Shown: positions 31,205 through 45,800, counted from the stretch's first letter. The stretch is 64,000 nucleotides of DNA from Iris pallida (GCA_029216955.1 JANAVB010005597.1:47966703-48030702), one strand, 5' to 3'. Numbers and translations are program-made. Notes: generated by a model not told the origin, from the sequence alone.

Positions 31205-32629
31205 TGTCACGACCCGCACCCTTATGAGGGGCACGAGCACGTGGGTACGTCCAGCCTACGCCGCAGTGTCGGCGGTAGAACGCTGTATATAAGGTCTGTA
31301 AATACTACGACTAACAGTATAAATGTACATGTACAGTATATACACTCCGAATAGAGGTGACATAGCATTACAGTCTCAATCACAGAATAAAACTAAGGTA
31401 GATAGCACAGAAGGAAACATATGATAGATGAAAAGGAATAAGTCCAGTGTCCAACACAAGCCCAGATATATACAACTTCACAGGGTCTCAAAATATAATA
31501 TAGAAACTACAGTCTGATAAAGCTAGCTGGATCGCAGTCCAGTCAAACCTAGCTAATCTACACTACTCCGGGAGTACAAAATCTAGTGGCTCTACTATAA
31601 GGCCACGGTCCTGGACTACTCCATCTAACTCGAGCCCATAATAGGTCGAGCAGTCCGCCTCAGAGTCATCTGTAATATATCATAACGGTATCCTGTCAGA
31701 AAATGAACAAGTACAAACACTAACAGCAGTTCCATGTGAATTGACAAATTCTATAAGAGACAGTATAATGAACTACAAAACAAAGATATATGAAAACTTG
31801 GAAAACCGTTCGGAAGCCGAGTTACAACCCTTAAACCAAATAAGGACCGGGGTTGTAGCCCTTCTCCCGAACAGAACTTAGTCTCCAATCAAGGTAAAAT
31901 ATAAAGGCATGTAGAACATGTGAGTAACTGAATATCATAGCATGGTGAGAAAGTACTGAATGTAGAACAGAACAGGATATATGATAAGATAAGTAAATAT
32001 AAAATGTGCCTTGAATTATTAGAGCGTTATGTGATCGGTAAGGAAAACATGATAGGGTTATCCACTTGGTCCGGCAATCCGCGGTGACCTCAACGGAAAG
32101 TCATGCCGGCCAACCTGGATAACATGGACATGGAGGTATCTGCTACACCCTACGTGAGGTGAGGGTGGCGCAAGCAAAATAGTGACATGGGACTTTGATC
32201 ACATAACCCCTAATAATTCTCCATCCCCGAGTAGTATAATGGACCTGGGCATGACACGTCATGACACAGGATTTCCTAAGAGGATAGCTACTCCCTCTCA
32301 GGAATCGGTGTCTATACAAGTACAGGAAACAAGACAGGAAATATACATATATACCAAGAAAATCCAGGAACAACATCTCATGTCATGATCCAACGTATAC
32401 TAGTCCGTGAACTATCGTGACTGGAATCGAGTATAAGACAGTACAACTAAATCGGATATAGCAGATATCAAGACAATAAAAACTATCAGTGAATGTACTC
32501 GCCTGCTGTCCTGAGCTGTAGGGTATATCAATGCTCAAAGCAGAAATCAGAAACCTAAAGATGAGATACTGTATGTTAATTTAGGTTTAAACAAGTTTAA
32601 AAATAATTCACAATGAATAATATGAAATC

Positions 32630-33062
32630 TAGGTCAAACTAGGTCTCACTGAGTCACACTAAGTCCTGTCAAGTCAATCTAGGTCAAATCAAGTTATATC
32701 AAGTCAATCTAAGTCAGACCAAGTCAATCCTAGGTCATACCAGTCATCACAGGTCAAAACAAGTCGAAGAAAGTCAAACGGGATCAAGAGTTGGCCTACA
32801 GTTGACTTTTGGTCAACTGGTCAACCCTGGTCAACTCTGGTCAACTCTAGGTCAATCCTAGGTCAAACCGGTCAAATATTGACCAACAGTTGACTTTTGG
32901 TCAACTGGTCAACTCTGGTTTGGATTTGGTCAAATCTAGACAAAGTGTTGACTCACGGTTGACTTTTGGATAAAAAGTCAACTCTGGGTCAACCGAGCCA
33001 AAATCGGCTCAAATATGACATTTGTAGGGTGTACCCAACATGCCACCCAAGTTTCAAGTCAA
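32630..33062. repeat. Cluster of ~25 TTGAC (W-box core) motifs
   Basis: Within about 430 bp the pentamer TTGAC or its complement GTCAA occurs about 25 times, often as GGTCAA, with runs such as TTTTGGTCAACTGGTCAA repeated near 32809 and 32896. TTGAC(C/T) is the core W-box bound by WRKY factors. Whether the cluster is regulatory or only a degenerate tandem repeat cannot be told from sequence. Confidence 0.75.
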
Positions 33063-33951
33063 TCCGACTACCCGAACTCCGTATCTCGAAATTACCCGAT
33101 TACCCCTTAACATTTACCCTAAAATCGCTCTAACTTGACGCCAAGAGGCCTTCCCTTAGGAATTCCACTCCGTGCTTTCTCGGGTAGTAGGGTACTAGCC
33201 TATACAACCATTACCTACCAAGTTTTCTCGGATAAGTGGACATCCAGCCCATCTTACGGTCTGAATCGTCCGTTTACCCGTTATCTTGAATATTTCAAGA
33301 TACGGAATGGTGCGGTGCGATACCGTCTCCCCAAGCCCACACGCAACCCCGATTCCAACTCCGAAGCCTACCCACAAAATCTAAATCACATTACCTAAGT
33401 CCCCTCCAAGCTTCAACGCGTTCCGAATCACGAAACTCAATTTCACCCCTTAACCAAAATCCTAACTTAACCTTTTACCCTCTCATTCACTCATTCAACT
33501 CTCACTTTTTCACACCCTCTTAGGACCAACTTAGGGGGCTATTCTAGTGGGTTTATTAGGGTTATATAGAGCTAATAATAGGGTATATATATGTATATAT
33601 ATATAGGTATATAGTGGGGTATATACGGGGTCGAATAGGGGGTAAAAAGGGGGGGTTTGCCTATTGTTGTTGCTACTGTTGCCTGCTACTGCTGCTGTTC
33701 TTACTGCTGTTAGGGGGCTGTTTGGGGGGGGGGGGGGGGGAGAAGAAACAGCCCCTAGCTGCTGTGGGTGCTCCCCCTTTCCCCTCCATAAATCCTCCAT
33801 CATTCCCCTTTTATTTCCCTCTCTAAATCACTCTAAAAATCCCTCTAATCTCTTCTAAAATCCTTCTCTAATTCTCTAATATATATATACCACTCACCAC
33901 ATCTAATTATCATTCCCTTCTCCTCTCTATATTCACCATACACACACACAT

Positions 33952-34467
<516 letters not shown>

Positions 34468-35081
34468 TAAACTAGATTTTAGGGGAACCTAGCAAATCTA
34501 GGGTCAACTTGTAGAGAATGGTCCCCTCTCTAATTTATGTGAAAGAATAAATGAAATGGAGAATTAAATGGGAGTTTAAATGTCATACCTAAATGAAGAT
34601 TTGGAGGAAGAAGAAGGAGTTGGAAGAAAAGAAATGAAGAGAGGAGAAGAAGACTTAGTGAAGAAGAAAGGAAAGGTGGAGGGGGTTGCCTATAGGGGCC
34701 GGCCATGGTGGTCTTGGTAGGGGCACTTGTATTTACAAGTTTGCCCCTACACTAGCCTAAATGCAAATAAATTCAAAAATGGGTTTCGGAAGTTGCTAAA
34801 AATAAATAAAAATCATAATTAAACTTAATTACTCATGGGAGACTAGTCCAAACTCCTAAACCTAAAAGTTTAGTGTGGTGGGCCATGGTTAAATAACATG
34901 CTAATTACGACTCAAGTCAAAATTTATCGGGGTCCCGAATTAACTCGGAATGCGATAAAATTCGAACCCAACTCCTATAATAATTAAATATTAATATTCA
35001 TGAAATAAAATTCTCAAAAATATTATAAAATGAAAAATTACCATTTTACCCCTAACTTGAAAAAGTGAGGGTGACAGCCAG

Positions 35082-35847
35082 GGAGTTATCGTGTGATGTA
35101 TTTCGGTGCATAACCACAAGAAAAATTTCTTCGAAGCTTGACTCTTAGTCTCTTAGTGCTCATACCAGAACATGGAGTAATTCAACACTTATAATAAGTT
35201 CAAGGGTTCAATAGTGGTGGTGTTCTCGTAGGGAACAATACGTTGTGCAAGACGATTGGGATAGGAAACATCAATTTTCGTATTAATGGTGCCGTGCAAG
35301 ACCATTAAACATCAATTTTCGTATTGATAGTGTCGTGCAAGACCATTGGGACTATAACGTTGAACCTATTTCATGTGATGGGAGTTTGCGGGAGTACTAG
35401 GCTCAACCTAAACTGTTCATGATATTTTAAGGAAATTAGAATTATTTTAAAAAAGAAATTCGAGTTAATTAAAGAAAAAAATTGAATGAATAAAAAATGG
35501 GGGGTTAACTATTAATTATTTTCAGATACTATTGCTGGAACAAGGGAAACTTTTCCACAGTTTACTTTCAAATCAGAACATGACTGCTTTTATTGAGACA
35601 TTGAAATATAAAAAGACATGTCTGTCGTTATCCAAGTCAATTTATTATTCACTATGATCTTTACTTACGTGGAGATGGGATATCTAAGACATACTTGGAT
35701 CTTTATCAGTGTGACCTGACTAGTTATTGTTGAATGCACAGTTACACCTCTCTCTTTTGTTGGTGATGAACTGCTAGCGAAATAATTAAATAGAAATCTT
35801 ATTTATTCTCTCTTGTTTCATTATAGATTGCTCTTCCTCTTGGCCCC
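35082..35847 (+). pseudogene. Copia remnant continuing after the solo LTR (protease region)
   Basis: The frame near 35195-35270 reads FNSGGVLVGNNTLCKTIGIG, matching the region after the active site of Copia aspartic proteases (GGxVLMGN..CK..GIG). A ~50-bp segment (CAAGACCATT ... CATCAATTTTCGTATT) is duplicated at 35263-35350. After about 35420 the coding signal is lost. The fragment ends at the Del-like LTR beginning at 35848. Confidence 0.55.
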
Positions 35848-38800
35848 TGTAACGTCCCGATCCCGCTGTGTAGCTGTCCTTCCCAGAAAATTTAGAATAT
35901 TTTATTATTATCATTTATTTTATTGGAATGGAGATTTTAGATTTTATAAATAATTACTTAGTTAATTAGTACGATAGATGACTTTAGCCATGGCAGAGTT
36001 TTGGAGTGCATGGTGACTAGAAATCGTGGCACGGATAGTGCAATGGCGTGCTTTGACTAGAGTACTAGCCCTGGTAGGGAAGGCCGAGCCATAGTGATGT
36101 CCTAACTAGGAAAACCAGGCCAAGTTGCGACCTAACCCTTACCGAAGGTTTATTTATTTATTATTTATATTATTGAGTTTTTGAGAAATCGGTTATACCA
36201 TTTTTGCCCGGACTGGACCCGAACTGAGCCCTAAGCACATGTAGGTCATGCAGCGCGTCCAATGACATTCGTGTTGGTGGAATTTGGTATGAGTGTGTTA
36301 TAGTCCGTTTTAATAATTTAATTACTATTTCTAAATATTCATAATTTTTAAATATTATTATTAATTAATATTCAATAAATAGGTTCTTGTACATTCCGGG
36401 GATTATTAGATTGTACGCCATGGTATATACACCCTTATGGATTTACGGAATTTCGTTATTGTTATTATTATTATTATTTTATTATTAATATTAATATTAT
36501 TGAGGAGGTTATTAGATAATAATATTTTATTATTATTGGTATATTATTATTGTCAAATAAATGGTATAATATATATAGATTATAGATTATTATATTTTAT
36601 ATATAAATATATGTTTGATGAGGTATATACATATGAGCATATATATATATATATATATATACATGTATTGTTTAATATAGAAAAAAAAAATACTAATAAC
36701 CAACCTAGCTGAGCTTCCCATGAGCCCAGCCCGACAACCCCCCCTCCCCCCCCCCCCCGGCCCGAGAACTTCCCCCCCCCACAGGCCGCTCAGCATCCCG
36801 AGCCCTTGAAACCCCCATTCAGCCTATAAAAAAAAAACCAAAGCAATTACATATAGAAGAACCGACCGCTATATGCAGAAGAAACGAAGGAGAAGGAAAG
36901 CAAACCCTAAACCCCTACGCCAACCACGCGCCGCCACTACCCTAGCCTGGGCGCGCCCCGCGTGCGCGCGCGGTGCTGACAGTCGCCGTCGCTGGCCGGA
37001 GAGCCGTCGAGGTCGGCCGACAGCGCACGAGACCCAGCACTTCAACAGCAGGAGTTCAGCCGCGAGAGACAACTTCGCAGCACGTGTACTCGGCGTACGC
37101 TGGATCTTTTTGCGATCCATCAACTCTGGTACGATCTCGATATAACCAACTCCGACACCCTACAAATATTTTGATTTATTTTTCGTTATGTGCCTCGTAA
37201 AACGAGTCCAAAGATTTGCGAAAACCTGTCCAAAAACAGGACATGTAGCAGTCCAAACTCCCAACTTGGAAGGAAAATTCCTTCCAATCCGTTGACCTAT
37301 TCGAAAATCCATTTGAACAATCTTTTAGATCACATATACGAGCTCAAAAATCATTTTGTAGATTCGAAGTTCATTAAATATGCACAGAGAAATCAGTTGT
37401 AGAAGTTTAGAAAAAAATCATCAAAATCTGTTTTCAAAATATTAAAAATCCTTCCACACGACGTGCGTCCCGCCATTCCGGGCGACGTGGTCACGAACCG
37501 AAAGCATTGAAAGCTGCATAATGGTTTCGTGGTCGTGTGGGCTTTGGCGGAATTTAAATTGGTCGCGTGTGCGCGACGAATTTGATGCGTATTCGTCGAA
37601 ATTCACCGTATCGTACATTTTGCAAATTCTTCAATTACTTTGTGTACGCTCGTCAGATCGAGACGAAACTTACGCCAACAGGACCGTATCATTTTTCGGG
37701 TCCTGTATGCCAAGTTTGGTCCAATTCGGAGACAGTTGAATCGTACGTCGTTTTGCGGGCCCTACGGTCACACTCAACGGGCGATTTTGTGCACGGCCTG
37801 CCGGAATCCAATTTTGGACATACGGTTGGGTTCATAGCGGAAAACTGGATCCGTAGACATATAGTTTGACGACTTTAGAGACCGTTGATGTGATGACCAT
37901 AGTTCATAATTACGTACTTTGGAATACGTGCACGTATCTGACTCGTATTGCCTGTCTCCTGGCTTGGTTCGGCTTGTTTGGGTTGGCTTGGTTCGGCTTG
38001 GGTTGCTATTGGTTCATTATGAACCAAGTGGAGAACCCCTACCTACCACCCCCATCATCATTTATTAACCCCAACCACCTTTCTCTCTCTTCATTCAATC
38101 TTTTTCATTACTGCTCTTCTTCTTCTTCTTCCTCACCCAACCCCACCGTAGGCAAGTGCAACTTGCTTCTTGAGGGATCTTAATTTTATTGTTCCATTCT
38201 CTTCTTTACACGATTATAAGTCTCTTTAGAACTTGGAGTTTTTAATTTTGATGGATAGATTCTTCTAGATCTACTTTATAACTTTTAGTTCATGGAGTTT
38301 TCTTGGTTTTGATCTATTAAAACTTGTTATTTTCGAAAACTAATAGTTCCATGAGCAAGAGCACGAAATTTTGTGTGAATTTGGTTTTTGATTCCCTCTT
38401 TTCGAGTTAAAATGAAGTTTTTATGACCAAAATAAATTTTCCTAAATTTTTATGTCGGCTGAAGAACGTGGGCTGGCGTAAAATAAGATTTTACGCAGGG
38501 AGGCTAGCGTAAAATCAAATTTTACGCAGGAAGGCTTGCGTAAAATAAAATTTTACGCTGGATTGTATCCAGAATGTGAAATTTTACGCTGAGAACCCTG
38601 AAATTGCGTGTTTTACGTTGGATTGTATCCAGAATGTGAAATTTTACGCTGGAAATCCTAAAATTGCGTGTTTTATGCTGGATTGTATCCAGAATGTGAA
38701 ATTTTACGCTGGAAACCCTGAAATTGCGTATTTTACGCTGAATTGTATCTAGAATGTGAAATTTTACGCTGAGAATCCTGAAATTGCGTATTTTACGCTT

Positions 38801-39402
38801 GATTGTATCCAGAATGTAATATTTTACGCAGGGAACCCTGAAATTGCATATTTTACGCTGAATGGTACCCAGAATGTAAAATTTTACGCTGGAACCCTCC
38901 CCTTTTACATATTTTACGCAGAATTGAATTTTTGGCATAAAAAGTGCACAGAATGACTGTTTTTGCCAAATTAAGCTATTTTCTAGCCATAATTTCGAAA
39001 AACTTAAAACATGAAAGTTTTAGATCTTTGTCTTGCCTTTCCGAATATCTCGGGAGCACCTCATTTTAAGTTCGTATGTGGAAGTTATGCTCCGTCTTCC
39101 TGAGTCACATGATTCCTCCACAACTCTTGCACCCTGTTTATATTTAGTTATTGCATACACGCTTATACCAGGTTAAATATTAATTTTAAATAATGACATG
39201 ACATGATAGTGACCCATCATGGCGCACTCTTGACAGTGTATTTGACATGATATATATCTCGAATGCTGTTGCGACGGCTAGCATGTCATGGCAGAATTGA
39301 ATGGCCTGGACACCGTGGATGAATGTGTTTGTACTAAATGAACCGGTAATATTTGTATCATGTCTAAGGCAGGGATCCCTGAGTACCACGGTCAGGGATA
39401 CC
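35848..39402 (+). repeat. Del-like 5' LTR, left part
   Basis: It holds AT-rich blocks, C/G homopolymers at 36735-36785, a GC-rich stretch near 36870-37090 and the 60-bp tandem array at 38525-38925. No convincing protein-coding gene was seen; short open frames in the GC-rich part have low-complexity translations. Confidence 0.65.
38525..38925. repeat. 60-bp tandem repeat, ~6.5 copies
   Basis: Units read AATTTTACGCTG..AACCCTGAAATTGCG and TTGTATCCAGAATGTGAA with an exact 60-bp period. Because 60 is divisible by three, the minus strand shows an artefactual ORF with a 20-residue repeat (SVKFHILDTIQRK...). Flanking copies of a TTTTACGCAGG-AGGCT.GCGTAAAAT phrase near 38476-38560 are probably a related, shorter unit. 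Confidence 0.9.
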
Positions 39403-41503
39403 TGTTTGCCATTAAAATTGTTTGATTGAAAACTTTAATCAAACAGAACAGTGTTACAATGTAGGACTTAGATGTAGTCCTAGGAGTACACTTTTGTTTA
39501 AGCTGGGTCCTTATTGCCAATGGAGCGAGTGGTAATGCGTTGACTCCGTTGACGGGCTGACGACGGTTATCGGTTCTCTGAAGGTGTGGATTGCTCTGGG
39601 TGCTGGAACTTGCTGAGAGGAGAAAGACGTTGAGTGTCTGTATCTGCCTCTCTGATGATTCCTTGTATGTTCGTTGTGGATTCTGTCTGTGTGTGTGTAA
39701 GGAGGAGATGATTCCTCCATTTATAGCTGGACAGGTTGGCTGCCCATGCGCGCATATGTAGGATGCACCGGTGCGTGGGGACGCCACGTGGAGATTGCTG
39801 ATGGAGGCGCATGGACGATGCGCCCTACTCGCGAGGTTGAATTCTTCATACTGCTGTTGTGAGCCGGCACGTAGCAGAGGAGAAGATCTTTCTGTTGCTG
39901 AGATCTTGGATGAGTTGAGTCAAAGGACACGTGTCGTTGACCCGTGGCTCGGAGATCTCTGATTTGGTGGGGGATGATTTGGTGGGATGCGCCTTGGATT
40001 GGGCACATGATGAGATTTTGGCTCGTGACCTTTAGGAGTCACGAGCCATTCTGGGCGCATGGCTTTTGAGGCGCAAGCAAGCGACTTTCCTTCTGTCTTT
40101 CGGGATCAGAGATCAGTCTGGGGCGCATGGCTTTTGAAGCGCATGCAAAGCTTCAACTGGATACTCTTCTTCTGTCTTTAGGGATCAGTGAAGGGTCTGA
40201 GGCGTATGGCTTTTGAGGCGCATACAGGTTTGGGCGCATGGCCGCGGAGGCGCATGCGGGTGGTCGAGTGGCCACGTGGCAGTAGCCGTCGAAGGGAAGT
40301 AATGATGATACTGACGTTGGCGATGCTTCGTCTTCTGAAAAAGCTGCCGACTGTTCAGACTTTATGAGGCGTGCTGCCAACTCTGTCAGTTCAGTATTTA
40401 ATATTGGTGACATTCGATGGACAGCTGAGTGGGCGCGTCGGTTGATGTTCCACTAGGCGTATGGGGACGCATGGGGGCGCATCCCCTGTGATGCGCTTGG
40501 TGCTGAAAGGCGCGTCTGTGTGATGCGCTTAACGTTGAGGGGCGCGTCTATGTGATGCGCGATCTGGCCGGCACATCTGCTTCGTGACACGTCTTTATTG
40601 ATCCGGCTATCGAGTTCTTCGGGGCTTTGATTGCTTTCCGACTTAGCTGAATTCGAAGGGGGATTCATTCATCATAAATACAAGTTTATTGCACTGACAT
40701 CGGGAAGGTTGCCACTTGGTGCATGGGTTTGATTTGCCCTGGCCTATGAATAGCAACAGTTTGAGAGAGTTTTGTTGTCTCTCCCTCGACTTCTCGACGA
40801 AGATGGATTCGACTGATCCTCCTCCTTGGCAAGACGTTGTACTGTGGATGATGGTTCTCCTTGTTCGAAGAATCTTTGACGGTGAACTCCTTCAGAAGAT
40901 AAGAGCCCCAGGCTGGTAGATGCGCTGTGCGTTGATGAGGAAGTGATTCACTCTGACGGGGCGGAGTGATGCGCTGGAAGACAGGTACAACAGGTTGCAA
41001 CTGTTGGAACACAGACTGCCTTGGTGGTGGAGCCACTGTCTTGCGGTAGCAGCAGTTGATGGCGACCGTAGCACAAGTGTGCCCTATGAGGGGCGCATTA
41101 TGCTTGTTGGTCGGCTCTCCTGATCGGTGCTTGTGAGTGATCACGTTGCACAGATCGTTGGAGGAGAGTGGCACCTTCGCACCCCCTTCACGCGCATGGC
41201 AAGGCCAAGCGCCGGGGTGGTTAAATGAGTGCTGCGCCCCTGATTTAATACCAAACAGGCATCCCGATCAGTAGTGGAAGAACCACAGCATTTGAAGTAA
41301 CTTGAACGGACCTCAAATGCACAACCAGAGGAGGCGCGGGAGTTCAAGACCACTGGATTTGCCTTACTCGACTTGATTGTGCATGCAGTAGATGCGCCCA
41401 AGTGGGACAAGGACTTTGAAGGTCGACTTGTTCTCGGCGCCGCAGCACTCGAGTCGACCTTGTACAGCTTACCATCAGCAGCACGCATGATTGTGAGCGC
41501 ATG

Positions 41504-42110
41504 CACTACTAAAATCTGCTCATATAGCGACGTATATTAGCGACGGATGCTTGTGGCGTCGCCAAACATTGAATATAGCGACGCCACGAAGGAAACGTCG
41601 TAAAACGTCGCTGACTAGCGACGTTCTGCGACAGAAGACTATAAACGTCGCTGAATAGCCAAGATGTGGTTATTTCACAGAAGTAAATCCGTAGAAGAAC
41701 TATAAGGATATATTTTTTCACAACATGTCACCTTGTCAAAGACCCTTAATGTACCAACCATGTTACTACGGTGTCGGAAGACAAATATGTCATAATTTTC
41801 TAAGCCGTGTGCTTTGACGTAATCCTACCAAACCTTTTCTCCTATGTAGTAATCTTGCATTTCTTTATGAAGCTCAATACGGCATATTTTTCTATAGTCA
41901 GCTGCTTGTCACCTTCATTTGAACATGATGTTGAAGGCACGACTGAACATGGGAGCTCATGGTCGATCTATTTAACAAATAGCCAAGATGTGGTTATTTC
42001 ACAGAAGCCATGAATTACCGGGAAAGCTGATGTCGCGGTCTAGTCACAAAACGTCGCTGTTTTGTTTAACTCAGCGACATTTTGCGACTCCACATTAGGG
42101 ACGTGATTAT
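41504..42110. repeat. Left subterminal repeat region of the CACTA element
   Basis: AGCGACG/CGTCGCT motifs cluster at 41527-41660 and 42040-42100. A 30-bp direct repeat (ATAGCCAAGATGTGGTTATT...) occurs at about 41657 and 41977. In En/Spm-type elements such repeats are binding sites for the TNPA protein. Confidence 0.75.
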
Positions 42111-42869
42111 CAGTATGTGTCAGATCTTAGTATTCCTAAGTAAGAGTGGGTATATGTGAGTGAGTATCATTAGAGTGTTAGAGAGTTAGTTCAGTCCTAG
42201 TACCTAGTACAATTATACCTCACCAATAATGGACAAACTGAGTTAAGTAACTCTTGTAGACCCAAAGGGTCGATATTGGACAGTTGGTGTCGTGTACTCC
42301 TACAAGTACAATTATACCTCACCAATAATCTCAGTTTTCTCTAAACTGTCGCTCTCTACTGACCTCTATCTAAATTGCGCACCCATATCTAAACTGCCTT
42401 AATATTCATTCACTGACTGCAATGTGCATCTATCTATCTTACAGAATTATCCTCAATTGGATATGGATATGAATTACTACTTACGAAATAAACTGCCTTA
42501 ATATTCATTCATTTTACTAGATTGTTGATCGAGTTGACCAATAGTTGACTTTGACCTTGATTGGCCTAGGAATCATATAGAATTGCATGTATACTTCTTT
42601 TATTTTATATTGACTTCCATGATATGACAGCTCCTCAAAAAAAAGAATCCTCTACTAGACATCGCACTCTCCTTTTCAGAACATCAACTAGTATTACTAC
42701 CTTGATGTATATATAAAGTATGCATGTATAATAGTAGGTAATGATATGCAAAACTGAAAAGATAAATGCAATGCATGAATGAATGGATGAAAAGATAAAT
42801 GCAATCCATCGGAAAAGCTTTGACACTTGCATATCATTCACTACCTTGATGTATCTATCTTACAGAATT

Positions 42870-45800
42870 ATGGAGCTGAATTACTATCTGCGGAATCGTA
42901 CTTGGATGTACAACCGTCATCCTGATGACATGTGCGGTGTGCGGGATGAATTCATAGAGGGTGTACACCAGTTCCTGCAGTTTGCCAAGGCGTTCCCTCA
43001 GTACATGGACGGTACCAAAATTAAGTGTCCGTGTGTGAGATGTCGTAACTTTAAATATCATCCAGAAGTGGATGTCACGTATCATTTGTACTCGAAGGGT
43101 TTCACGCCGAATTACTATCAGTGGAGCGAGCACGGAGAACTTGTGTCTTTAGCATCGGAGTACGAGCCTTATGTTGATGTCCACAACAACGCTCCTTACG
43201 ACGATGGGTTGGTGAACATGGTTTTTGACGCGGCCGGGCCTAGTTTCGATCCGGATGATCATGATGCACCTGAGGAGGCACCGAACCCCGATGCTGCACA
43301 GTTCATGGAGTTGCTGGAGAATGCAAGGACTCCATTATATCCTGGTTGTGAGGATCATTCACCGTTGGAGGTGGTTACAAGATTGTTGAGCATCAAGTCC
43401 GATTTTAACATGTCGCAAGATTGCTACAACCGTATTATGGAGTTGCTTATAGAAATATTGCCTGAGGGTGCGAAGTTGCCTAAAGACTTTTACCGGTCTA
43501 AGAGGATGGTTAGATCGCTCTGGATGGGATATGAAAAAATCGATGCCTGTCGCAACGGGTGCATGTTGTACTACAAAGACGACAAGGATGAAGACGCCTG
43601 CAGATTTTGTGGTGTCGATCGCTACAAGGCCTGTGGTAGAGGAAAGTCTGTCGGTACCAGGAAGCCTACCTCTTCGATGCACTACTTGCCGTTGACGCCG
43701 CGTTTGCAGCGGTTGTTTATGGTGAAGGAAACTGCAGAAAACATGAGTTGGCATAAGCGGGAACATACCGAAGGAGTGTTGGATCACCCATCTGATGGAG
43801 AAGCATGGAAGCACTTTGATCGAGAGTATCCAGATTTTGCTTCTGATCCGCGTAATGTTAGATTGGGTCTCTGCTCTGACGGTTTTACCCCATTCGGACT
43901 TTCAGGATCCCAGTATTCGTGTTGGCCTGTGATCGTCACCCCCGTATAATCTACCGCCTTGGATGTGCATGAAGACTCCATATATGTTCCTCACCGTTAT
44001 TATCCCAGGTCCGAACAATCCGAAAAGGAACATTGATGTTTATTTACAACCATTGATTGATGAGTTGAATCAGCTGTGGGAAGTAGGTTCCAATACGTAC
44101 GATGTATCTAGAAAACAAAATTTCCAGATGCGGGCAGCACTTATGTGGACCATCAACGACTTTCCGGCCTATGGAATGTTATCTGGATGGAGCACGCATG
44201 GTCGTCTTTCATGTCCGTGTTGCATGGACGACACTAAGGCTTTCCGTTTGAAACACGGAGGCAAACCGTGCTTCTTCGATTGTCATCGACGATTCCTGCC
44301 GAAGGATCATCCGTACCGGAGGAACAAGAATGCTTTTCGTGCTGGCGTTGTGGAGAAGGGTGATCCACCGACAAGGTGGTGCGGAGCCACGATATGGGAG
44401 GAGGTTAGAGATTTACCAAGTGCTATTGAGCAGCCTGCTACGGGCTACAAGTGTGACGGATTTGGTCGCACTCATAACTGGACGAAGAGGAGTATATTCT
44501 GGGATCTGCCATACTGGAGCACCAATCTGATTAGACATAACCTTGATGTCATGCATATTGAGAAGAATGTGTTTGACAACATAATTAATACTGTAATGGA
44601 CGTAAAGGGGAAGACGAAAGACAATCCTAAGGCTAGATTGGACTTGAAAGAAATATGTAGACGTCCTGCATTGCATTTGATAGAGGACGGGAATGGAAAG
44701 TTGAAGCAGCCTAAGGCAATTTTCTCACTGGAGAAGGAGGATAAAGTGAGGCTTTGTAGGTGGATTCAAGGTCTGAAATTTCCAGATGGGTATGTTTCAA
44801 ACTTGAGAAGATGCGTCGACCTCAAGGAGAACAAACTGACAGGTATGAAGAGCCATGATTGTCACGTATTCATGGAGCGGTTAATTCCGATTGCATTTCG
44901 GGAATTCTTACCGCAGGCAGTTTGGGATCCATTGACGGAGCTTAGCATATTCTTCAGGGACCTTTGTTCTAAGAAATTGCTCGTTGATCGTCTAGAAAAG
45001 CAAGAGAAGGACATTGCGGTAACACTGTGCAAGCTAGAGAGGGTGTTTCCTCCTGGATTCTTCGACTCTATGGAGCATTTGCCGATTCATCTTTCCTACG
45101 AGGCACGTGTTGGTGGACCCGTCGAATATCGATGGATGTACCCGTTCGAGCGACATTTGAATCACCTAAAAAGAAAGGTAAAAAATAAGGCTCGGGTCGA
45201 GGGTTCTATTTGTGAAGCCTATATTCTCGAGGAGATTACAAATTTCTGCTCCTCCTATTTCAAACCTCATGTTGCTACGAATAGAACGAGGGCTCCGAGA
45301 AACGACGACGGATATCAAGAATTTAATGATGGAATACTGAAAGTATTCAATGCGTCCGGAAAGCCTTCGGGAAAAATGAAGAAGAGATATTTGAATGACG
45401 AAGAGCTAAGGGCTGCTCAGTTGTATGTATTACTCAATTGCGACGAGGATGAAGTGGAGAAGCTAGAAGGGTAAGTAAGGAATGATGAGTTTACGTCATC
45501 TCAATGTAATAGTATAAGCTAATATTATTGTACTAATCGTTCTAATGCTTCGTTGTTTTCCAGCACATATAATGATGAGTTGAGGCTGGTTAGACCCTAC
45601 CTAACAGACGAAGCATTAGAACAAGAAATGAGACGTCATTTTCCTTCTTGGTTGAGCGAATATGTAAGCAGTTCGGTAATATTTACTGGCCTCTTCTAAT
45701 GCAACTGCGCAATAAATAACTTATTATCTCTTCTTTGATATTCAGGTCGATCGTCTAATTTCACCCGAGATTGAATTAATTAGAACTCTTGCCAAGGGAC

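Noticed and set aside
36869..37145. GC-rich opposite-strand ORFs that could be an arginine-rich protein
   Set aside because: Low-complexity Arg/Ala translation in both strands, no domain, no splice or promoter context, and within the Del-like LTR.
38522..38938. 138-codon minus-strand ORF with a 20-residue repeat
   Set aside because: The repeat period is exactly 60 bp of non-coding tandem DNA in an LTR; open frames follow from the period being divisible by three.
39392..41174. Chain of minus-strand ORFs (also 59500-61242) that might be small host genes
   Set aside because: They lie wholly within the two Tat LTRs, are the same in both, and where recognisable are frame-broken copies of ORF1.
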